Positions 17,131 to 23,300 of a stretch of 37,229 nt of DNA are shown piece by piece. Each line of letters opens with the position of its first letter. Positions within the stretch are counted from its first letter, which is position 1. The position numbers and the translations under genes were made by a program. This DNA comes from an uncultured Phycisphaerales bacterium. GTDB taxonomy: Bacteria > Planctomycetota > Phycisphaerae > Tepidisphaerales > Tepidisphaeraceae. Location of the stretch: the NCBI GenBank assembly GCA_903871935.1, contig CAIQIQ010000141.1:1-37229 (forward strand). The letters are read 5' to 3'. The notes under the pieces were generated by a model. That model did not search any database, was not told where the DNA came from, and saw only the letters and a program-made list of their open reading frames with translations.

Positions 17131-18621
17131 CTACTTGTTCTTCTTATAGTCAAAATCAAGTCCGCCGCGAAGCTGTGGCCGGGGCTTCTTGGGTTTCTCC
17201 GGACCTGTCGCAACCGCTTTCTCCGGAGCAACCAGCTCCGAGACCTTCTTGATCGACAACGATATCCGCCGATGCTCCTGGTCCACGTCGAGCACCGCAA
17301 CCTTCACCTCCTGCCCCTCATGCACCGCCTGGCCGACATTGGTGATGCGCTGGTTGGACAACTCCGAGATATGCACCAGGCCCTCGAGGCCCGCTTCCAG
17401 TTCGACAAACGCGCCAAACTCTGCGATTCGCGTCACCTTGCCCGCAACCACCATATCGGTGGCAAACCGCTCGCCAACCGTCTTCCACGGGTCAGCACCC
17501 GCCTGTTTCATGCTCAGGCTCATGCGCCGAGCCTGTGGATCCACCGACAGCACCACCAGCTTCGCCGTATCGCCAACCTTCACCAGGTCGGTCGGATGCT
17601 TGATCCGCTGATAGCTCATCTCGCTGATCGGCAGCAGCGCTTCCACTCCCTCTTCCACCTGCACAAACGCGCCAAACGGTTCAATGCGAATCACCAGCCC
17701 CGTGAGCGCTGATCCCACCGGATACTTCTTGTCGATTTCCCGCCAGGGATCCGGCATCGCCTGCTTCAGCGAAAGCGTGATCTTCCCGGCGTCCTTGTCC
17801 AGCCGGATCACCTTCACGTCGACAACATCCCCTTCCTTCAGCACATCCGAAGCCTTGGCGATCCGCTTATAGGCCATCTCCGATACCGGAATCAGCCCAT
17901 CCACCCCGCCCAGATCGACAAATGCGCCAAAGTCGCGAACGTTCCGCACCGTCCCGTGCAGCATTGCGCCTTCGGTGATGCTCTCAAAGAAGTTCTTCTT
18001 CTTCTCTTCCCGCTCGCGCTCCAGCACATTGCGGCGCGAGAGGATGATGTTCTTCTTCGTCCGGTCAAACTGCACTACCTCGGCCGTGATCCGCTGATTC
18101 AGGAACACCGACACATCCGGCACATGGAACACATCGACTTGCCCCGCAGGCATGAATGCCCGCATGCTCTTGATCTCAATCTCCAGCCCGCCCTTGTTCA
18201 CGCCCGTGACCGTTCCCTCCACGATCTGGCCGATATCGAGTGTTTCCCAGTTCACATTCGTGGCCTTCGCCCCGCGCAGCCCCAGAACCAGGATATCCTC
18301 GCGCGGATCGCGCCGGATCACCACGAAATCGAGCTCCTGCCCAACCTGCGGCTCGGCCTCAAAGTGCGTCAACGGGCAGACCCCCTGGTCCTTGCCGCCG
18401 AAATCCACCAATACTTCATTCTTGGGCAGATCCACGCGAATAATCCGGCCATGCCGCATACCCTTGGCCGCCGCTTCCGCCGCCTGCTGGCTCCGCTTCG
18501 GTCCTGAGTCGTACAGGGCATCAATCGACATATCCCCAAGGGCCTCGCTGATCTCCTTTTCAAGAGCCGAATCAACGCCGGGCCGGAAGTTCTCTCTATA
18601 CTGTTCGTCCGCTTTCGCCAT
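17131..18621 (-). CDS. rpsA: S1 RNA-binding domain protein, probable ribosomal protein S1 homologue
   Basis: The 496-residue protein contains five S1/OB-fold repeats at about residues 55-115, 130-197, 217-286, 302-373 and 388-459. The last three carry the classic FGAFV and I/VSEM..RI motifs (DGLIPVSEMAYKRI, EALLPISEMSYQRI, EGLVHISELSNQRI). S1 binds mRNA and the 30S subunit to aid initiation. E. coli S1 has six repeats; four- to five-repeat forms are common in other phyla. The first repeat is divergent. A Lys/Pro-rich tail ends the protein. I chose ATG 18619-18621 because GGAG lies eight bases upstream; a longer in-frame extension upstream has no such site. It probably heads an operon with the response regulator and methyltransferase. 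Confidence 0.9.
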   Translation of the reverse strand: MAKADEQYRENFRPGVDSALEKEISEALGDMSIDALYDSGPKRSQQAAEAAAKGMRHGRIIRVDLPKNEVLVDFGGKDQGVCPLTHFEAEPQVGQELDFVVIRRDPREDILVLGLRGAKATNVNWETLDIGQIVEGTVTGVNKGGLEIEIKSMRAFMPAGQVDVFHVPDVSVFLNQRITAEVVQFDRTKKNIILSRRNVLEREREEKKKNFFESITEGAMLHGTVRNVRDFGAFVDLGGVDGLIPVSEMAYKRIAKASDVLKEGDVVDVKVIRLDKDAGKITLSLKQAMPDPWREIDKKYPVGSALTGLVIRIEPFGAFVQVEEGVEALLPISEMSYQRIKHPTDLVKVGDTAKLVVLSVDPQARRMSLSMKQAGADPWKTVGERFATDMVVAGKVTRIAEFGAFVELEAGLEGLVHISELSNQRITNVGQAVHEGQEVKVAVLDVDQEHRRISLSIKKVSELVAPEKAVATGPEKPKKPRPQLRGGLDFDYKKNK

Positions 18622-18971
18622 GTATATTCTCCACGCTTCTGTTGAACTCAAGCCATGCCATGTTAGCCGCTGGAGGCCCAAACGAAAAGCCGCCGCGACC
18701 CACCCCGTGCCTGGTCCGGCACATTGATACTTTGTTGCCCGATCGGCGGGGCGTTCCCCATCCCAGCCCAAAACCGCGCCAAAACTTAATTAGCCCTAAC
18801 TTATTCCCGCCCGTCTCCTGTCCCAGTTTGTTCTCACTAAGTTTGTACGCATCCGGGGCTTGTGTATATTGCCACCTGAATGTCCGGGTCCCAGCACCCT
18901 CGCCGGAGCTCTGCCACTCCGAACCGGCTTGCACGCGGCTATGGGAGGTCGATTCAGGAGACCGTTGAGCA
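18622..18971. other. Divergent intergenic region with the cytochrome promoter candidate
   Basis: About 350 bases separate the divergent S1 and cytochrome genes. Part of the stretch (18780-18870) is noticeably AT-richer than the surroundings, as expected for promoters. A forward promoter candidate lies at 18843-18870; no equally good reverse promoter for the S1 gene was recognised. No RNA gene or hairpin with a T-tract was seen. Confidence 0.5.
18843..18870 (+). promoter_or_regulatory. Candidate sigma-70-type promoter of the multiheme cytochrome gene
   Basis: TTGTAC at 18843-18848 and TATATT at 18865-18870 are separated by 16 bases. Both hexamers are close to consensus, and they lie in the AT-rich part of the intergenic region about 100 bases before the start at 18972. 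Confidence 0.4.
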
Positions 18972-21212
18972 ATGAACGTTCACTGTGTTCAAGACCGTAG
19001 CGCGCTACAACCGCGCATTATGCTCCCCAGAATCAGGCTTGGCATTCTGCGGCCGTTCCCGCTGCTTCTGGTGACGTTGCTGTTCCTGATCTCTGCCGCG
19101 CCCATCTGGGCCATTGAACTTTCTCCGGCGGACGTCCAAAATCCCCGCTGCCTGACCTGCCACGGCCGGCCGGACTTGGGCACGAAGCCAGCGGCCGAAC
19201 GCAGAACCATGGTTGCCGGCGAGAATCCATCTGCCATCGCCGCTCCGCGCCCCGGTCTCTATATCGAGCCGGCAATGTTGGCCGGCAGCCTCCATGCCAA
19301 GGTCCCCTGCATCGCCTGCCATGTGGATGCCGATTATCTGCCCCACCCCATCAAGTTGGCGCCGGCGCAGTGCGGAACATGCCATCCGACACAACAACAG
19401 GAATACACCCTCAGCGTGCACGGAAAGGCGTTTGCCGCCGGCAGCAAGCAGGCCGCCCGCTGCCCCGACTGCCACGGCTCCCACGACATTATTTCCCACA
19501 AAAATCCGCAATCCCGAACCTATCGCCTGCAGTTGCCCTTCACCTGCGCCAAGTGCCACAGCAACTCCAAGATGATGCAGCAGGAGCACATTCGCCAGCC
19601 TCTGGCTGCCCAGCAGTACCTCGACAGCATGCACGGCCGGGCCCTGCTGATTGACGGACTGATCGTTGCGCCGACGTGCAATGACTGCCACGGCGTCCAC
19701 AAGATCCTTTCGGCAAGCGATCCGCAGTCCAGCGTAAACCGGGCCAATGTGCCAAACACCTGCGGCAAATGCCATATAGGCATCGAACGGATCTACAACG
19801 AGAGCATCCACGGCCGCCTGCTGGCAGCAGGCGACCAGCGTGGCCCGGTTTGCATTACGTGCCATGCGCCCCATCTGGTTGCCCCGCCGGGCGCCGAGGC
19901 GTTCAAACTGCTCACCGACGAGCGATGCGGCGGGTGCCACGCCGATCGCCTGCGACGATATCGCGAGACATTCCACGGCAAGGCCATGGCGCTGGGTCGC
20001 GCTGGTGTCGCCGCCTGCTACGACTGCCATGGCCACCACGACATCGTGCCGGTCAGTGATCCGCGCAGCCACCTCGCGGGCGAGAACAAGGTCGAGACCT
20101 GCCGCAAGTGTCACAAGAACGCGAACGCGAACTTCGCCGGATACATGGCCCACGCCGATCACAGCGATCGCGTGCACTATCCCGTCCTCTACTGGACGTT
20201 CATCTTCATGACCTGCATCGTGCTGGGTACATTCAGCTTCTTCGGCGTGCACAGCGCGTTCTGGTTCTTCCGTTCCCTGGTGCTGTTTATACGCGACCCC
20301 AAGGCCTTCAAGGAACTGCGAACCACAACCAAGACGGGCGACCAGGAGTACGTCCGCTTCCGGCCCTTTGAGCGCTTCCTGCATTTCCTGGTCGTCATCA
20401 GTTTCCTGACGCTGGTGGCCACGGGCATGCCACTGAAGTTCTACGATAGCCGCTGGGCTCACTGGATGGTCTCGTCGCTGGGCGGGATTGAGGTCATGGC
20501 CCTCATGCATCGCGCTGCTGCGATGATCACCTTCCTCTACTTTGGCCTGCACTTGGCCAGCATGGTCGGCGTCGCGATCCGGCGGCGGGCCGAGTTCCGC
20601 AACCCGGCCACCGGCCGTTTGTCGCCTCGCCAGATCCTCAAGATCGCATTTGGTCCTGACATGCCCCTGCCCAACCTGGACGACCTGAAAGACTGGTGGG
20701 CACACCAGATGTGGTTCCTGGGCCGGGGCCCGCGGCCGCAGTTTGACCGCTGGACCTACTGGGAAAAGTTTGACTATATGGCCGTCTTCTGGGGTGTCGC
20801 CATCATCGGCGCCACCGGGCTGATCATGTGGTTCCCCGGCTTCTTTACGCGCGTGCTCCCCGGATCGGTGATCAATGTCGCCATGATCATTCACAGCGAC
20901 GAAGCGCTCCTGGCGGCCGGCTTTATCTTCACCTTCCACTTCTTCAACGTCCACTTCCGACTTGAGAAGTTCCCGATGGATCCGGTGATTTTCTCCGGGC
21001 GCATCTCTAAGACCGAGATGCTGCACGAGCGCAAGCGCTGGTACGACCGGCTTGTCGCCACCAATCAACTGGACAAGATCCGCGTCCGCGATGACTGGGC
21101 CCAGTGGAAGCGCGTCATGCATCCCGTAGGCTTCATCGCCTTCGGCATCGGCGTGTTCCTCCTGGTCCTGATCTTCGTAGCCATGAGTTCGCGCCTCTTC
21201 GGCGGCCACTAA
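18972..21212 (+). CDS. Fused 11-heme cytochrome c and cytochrome b561-like membrane protein
   Basis: The 746 residues start with a signal peptide or anchor (LLLVTLLFLISAAPIWA, to about 47). An extracytoplasmic domain follows with eleven CxxCH heme-c sites, at Cys 60, 113, 134, 164, 192, 236, 264, 294, 319, 349 and 377. Four repeated S/T-x-HG-K/R motifs (near 148, 219, 278, 334) probably supply distal heme ligands. From about residue 405 the protein has several membrane helices with candidate heme-b histidines (FLHFLVV, ALMHRAAA, GLHLAS, FTFHFF), like the b561/DHC-type quinol oxidase fold. It could move electrons between the quinone pool and a periplasmic partner. ATG 18972 follows AGGAG at 11 bases; ATG 19020 (MLPRIRL) is the alternative. 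No oxidoreductase subunit is adjacent. Confidence 0.9.
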   Translation: MNVHCVQDRSALQPRIMLPRIRLGILRPFPLLLVTLLFLISAAPIWAIELSPADVQNPRCLTCHGRPDLGTKPAAERRTMVAGENPSAIAAPRPGLYIEPAMLAGSLHAKVPCIACHVDADYLPHPIKLAPAQCGTCHPTQQQEYTLSVHGKAFAAGSKQAARCPDCHGSHDIISHKNPQSRTYRLQLPFTCAKCHSNSKMMQQEHIRQPLAAQQYLDSMHGRALLIDGLIVAPTCNDCHGVHKILSASDPQSSVNRANVPNTCGKCHIGIERIYNESIHGRLLAAGDQRGPVCITCHAPHLVAPPGAEAFKLLTDERCGGCHADRLRRYRETFHGKAMALGRAGVAACYDCHGHHDIVPVSDPRSHLAGENKVETCRKCHKNANANFAGYMAHADHSDRVHYPVLYWTFIFMTCIVLGTFSFFGVHSAFWFFRSLVLFIRDPKAFKELRTTTKTGDQEYVRFRPFERFLHFLVVISFLTLVATGMPLKFYDSRWAHWMVSSLGGIEVMALMHRAAAMITFLYFGLHLASMVGVAIRRRAEFRNPATGRLSPRQILKIAFGPDMPLPNLDDLKDWWAHQMWFLGRGPRPQFDRWTYWEKFDYMAVFWGVAIIGATGLIMWFPGFFTRVLPGSVINVAMIIHSDEALLAAGFIFTFHFFNVHFRLEKFPMDPVIFSGRISKTEMLHERKRWYDRLVATNQLDKIRVRDDWAQWKRVMHPVGFIAFGIGVFLLVLIFVAMSSRLFGGH

Positions 21213-21224
21213 CCGCCATCCTCA

Positions 21225-21307
21225 GCCCCAACGGGGCGGCCAGTGCATAGCCCAGGGCAACGCCCTGGGTCATCTGCGCCGCATAGTGGCCGAAGCCCTG
21301 AAAGGGC
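21225..21307. repeat. Intergenic palindromic repeat: three triloop hairpins
   Basis: Directly after the cytochrome stop come three short perfect hairpins: gcccc-aac-ggggc (21225-21237), cccagggc-aac-gccctggg (21251-21269) and gccct-gaa-agggc (21295-21307). The first two share the AAC loop but have different stems. I recall the same pattern from many planctomycete and verrucomicrobial intergenic regions. No T-tract follows, so it is not a classical terminator, but it could stabilise the 3' end of the cytochrome mRNA. Confidence 0.6.
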
Positions 21308-21348
21308 GAAATAACCGCCGCACTGTCATCAGCGTGCCAAGCATCCTT

Positions 21349-21939
21349 CTACACCCACATCGCGGAAGACCCTCCCAGATCAGGCGATGATCTCGCGATC
21401 TGCCTCGCCGTGGCCCCCGCCACTCCCGCCCGCTCAGCATGCTCTGACCAACGGCCGGTCGCCACCTGCACATCGCGCATGATGCCCTCCGCCACCCCAG
21501 TGGTTATCCCGGCCATTTCCGCCAATCGCAGCATCTGCCGCCGCTGCGGGTTCTTCCCTTCTCCCGCCACCGTCATCGTGTGCTCGCCACCTGGACCGGG
21601 CGTATACAACAGGTCATACGCAGGCGACAACTTCCACTCTCCCGTAATGTCATCCAGTACAAAGGCAAAGTTCTTCACATGATCATCGCGATTGTGCTCC
21701 AGCACATTGAACACCATCCGGCGAAATGCCCGCAACACATCCTGATGGTTCCGCGTCAGAAGACTGGTGGCCTTCAGCAGATCGGCATAATCCGCCGAAG
21801 GAATTCGGAAATTCGCCTGAATCAGACTGCCGAAGGTATGAACATGCCAGCGACGATTCCCCCGACGGTCGAATCGCTTCACTCCAAAAAACCGGTCGCC
21901 CTCGCAGATCCTAAACAGCCGCGTCGGCGGCATATCCAC
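21349..21939 (-). pseudogene. HipA-like kinase, N-terminally truncated remnant
   Basis: The frame encodes 196 residues that match the C-terminal part of HipA-family toxin kinases, which normally have about 400-440 residues. Visible are VKRFDRRGNRRWHVHTFGS, the catalytic loop HNRDDHVKNFAFV (HipA pattern N-x-x-D-x-H-x-x-N), and LSPAYDLLYTPG, corresponding to the metal-binding region. The N-terminal subdomain and the nucleotide-binding start are missing; upstream is the end of another gene after 34 bases. The frame opens with GTG 21939, or ATG 21933 behind AGAGGA. HipB, the usual antitoxin, is absent. Probably a decayed toxin gene; an expressed partial kinase is not excluded. Confidence 0.7.
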
Positions 21940-21973
21940 GTCCTCTTTGGATTCCTCCTACAAGACAGTCGCC

Positions 21974-22642
21974 TCAGCGGACCTTCACCGCAGCGCCTTC
22001 CCCGCGCGCCTTTGCGTCTTGTGGGACATTGGCTCTCTCCGGGAATATGGACTCAATCAGATCGTGACCTTCTCTTGGCAGCCGGTAGACGCTATCCCCA
22101 TACCAGAACAGCCAACTGCCACTACACATGTGAACTGATTGGGTATCTCTTTGGTTCTTATCGGTGATGTCTTTGCACCATGCCAAGCTGATCTTGAGAG
22201 GCGGTGTCTGAGTATCCCACTGGCTATATGCACTTGCATGGCTACGGCCATTCCAAGGGACCGCCTTTGCCATGGCCGCAAGTATGGACAAGGCGGCATT
22301 GCGGTCAAACGGGCTGCCCTCGTCCCAGTCGCTATTATCGGGTCGCCTTCGGTAAACGGTGAAAGTCGTATCACTGTGGACCCTTGCCATCAGATCAAGT
22401 CGACTGTTTGGAGTAGGCGGCGTCTCCCTCCTTGCCTCTTGACCCGTCCGACGAGTCGCAGCGGTTGTGGGCTGACTGGATGGGCTAATGCGCCGTGTCG
22501 TAGGGGGCCTGTCGTCGATGAGCCCGAAGTCTGGCGTACCCACAGCATCGTCTAGCGGCAGATCCTGAGCATGCGCAAAGCACGCCACAAGGATCACTGC
22601 AGAGGCACACCCACACCTCAATGTAGCCTTCAATAGAGACAT
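21974..22642 (-). CDS. Secreted protein of unknown function
   Basis: The 222-residue protein begins with a signal peptide (MSLLKATLRCGCASAVILVAC, cleavage near AHAQ). A Thr/Pro/Arg-rich linker follows to about residue 75, then a globular part with several Trp (SWLFWYGDSVYRLP, ISLAWCKDITD) that ends in a charged tail. I chose ATG 22642 because GGAG lies just upstream; an in-frame ATG four codons earlier has no ribosome site. No family is recognised. Cys-Gly-Cys in the signal peptide does not fit a lipobox. It lies 34 bases before the hipA remnant on the same strand. Confidence 0.65.
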   Translation of the reverse strand: MSLLKATLRCGCASAVILVACFAHAQDLPLDDAVGTPDFGLIDDRPPTTRRISPSSQPTTAATRRTGQEARRETPPTPNSRLDLMARVHSDTTFTVYRRRPDNSDWDEGSPFDRNAALSILAAMAKAVPWNGRSHASAYSQWDTQTPPLKISLAWCKDITDKNQRDTQSVHMCSGSWLFWYGDSVYRLPREGHDLIESIFPERANVPQDAKARGEGAAVKVR

Positions 22643-22853
22643 CTGATGCTCCAACTTGGGGAAAATAGGCCAAGGATCGGTCCCATCTACCTGGGAGCCA
22701 GCCCCGGGGCTGCTCCCCGCATTCTACTACTCACTCCGCCATACCGAAAGCAAAGATCTGCCGCCCTGCCGTCTTCCTGAACGGCCTCCGCGCATTGTCG
22801 ACGCTCAGGAGTGACATTCCCAGCCCCGAAGATCGCCAGCCGTTCTTTGGAGT

Positions 22854-22893
22854 GCGGTGACTTGTCACCGCTTTCGTGCGAGGGACTTGTCCC
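22854..22893. repeat. Paired hairpins sharing a GACTTGTC core
   Basis: gcggtgac-tt-gtcaccgc (22854-22871) is an 8-base perfect stem, and gggac-tt-gtccc (22882-22893) a 5-base stem. Both have the same core GACTTGTC but different outer stems. In reading frame this gives LECGDLSPLS. An inverted octamer, caagtccc, follows at 22963-22970. Confidence 0.6.
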
Positions 22894-23013
22894 GAGCAGC
22901 GGCCCTACCTCTCGATGCAGGCGACGAGGCGCAATTCGCCATCCACAATCCCCGGCAGGTGGCAAGTCCCGAACCTGCCCCGACTTACAGCTCGCCCCGG
23001 CCGACTTATACAC

Positions 23014-23067
23014 ATGGAGTGGTGCGCATGTGTCGCGCAGGCGCGCACCGCGACTTACAACAATCTT
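23014..23067 (+). repeat. 54-base direct repeat, copy A
   Basis: This segment matches 37171-37224 at 52 of 54 positions (differences at repeat positions 9 and 47). Both begin atggagtg and end acttaca-caatctt. Within copy A, cgcgcaggcgcgcacc (23034-23049) has a perfect 16-base inverted partner at 23129-23144, so the unit may be part of a small element with internal inverted repeats. Confidence 0.85.
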
Positions 23068-23144
23068 CTCAGATTTCCAATCTCAAATCCTCAAATTCCA
23101 ATGGAAAAACGCAAAGCCCCCCCCACCAGGTGCGCGCCTGCGCG
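23034..23144. repeat. 16-base inverted repeat bounding a 79-base spacer
   Basis: cgcgcaggcgcgcacc (23034-23049) and ggtgcgcgcctgcgcg (23129-23144) are perfect reverse complements, separated by a relatively AT-rich 79-base spacer. The arrangement resembles a miniature non-autonomous element or a long stem-loop. Confidence 0.7.
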
Positions 23145-23228
23145 CACAAAGCGCGACACCGGGGGGATCTATAGAGGGCTGTATCGGACAGCCCCCACAA
23201 CCTAATACCGCCCAAGCCCTCTGCCCCT

Positions 23229-23285
23229 ATTGGTCATTGGGTCTTGGTCATTCATTGGACATTGGTTCTTAGTCATTGGTCATTT
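23229..23285. repeat. Degenerate ggtcattgg-type tandem repeat
   Basis: Units such as ggtcattgg, ggtcattcattgg, ggacattgg and agtcattggtcatt follow one another just before the ATPase gene. In frame they read as LVIGHW-like peptides. I recall such arrays as dispersed repeats in planctomycete and verrucomicrobial genomes. Confidence 0.65.
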
Positions 23286-23300
23286 ACACAGGGGATTCTC

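Larger units (their letters stand above)
22643..23300. other. Intergenic nest of dispersed repeats, no gene
   Basis: This 658-base stretch holds no convincing gene. From left to right it contains a palindrome cagccccggggctg (22699-22712), the paired GACTTGTC hairpins (22854-22893), an inverted partner of them (caagtccc, 22963-22970), one copy of a 54-base repeat that recurs at the window end (23014-23067), a 16-base inverted repeat (23034-23049 with 23129-23144), and a degenerate array of ggtcattgg-like units (23229-23285). Reading frames through it give repetitive peptides such as LECGDLSPLS and LVIGHW-like strings, which I recall from many unrelated planctomycete loci and which mark repeats rather than proteins. 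Confidence 0.6.

Noticed and set aside
19005..21209. A very long minus-strand reading frame opposite the multiheme cytochrome gene
   Set aside because: It mirrors the real gene almost exactly, has no ribosome site or family motif, and such antisense frames are expected in high-GC DNA with strong third-position bias.
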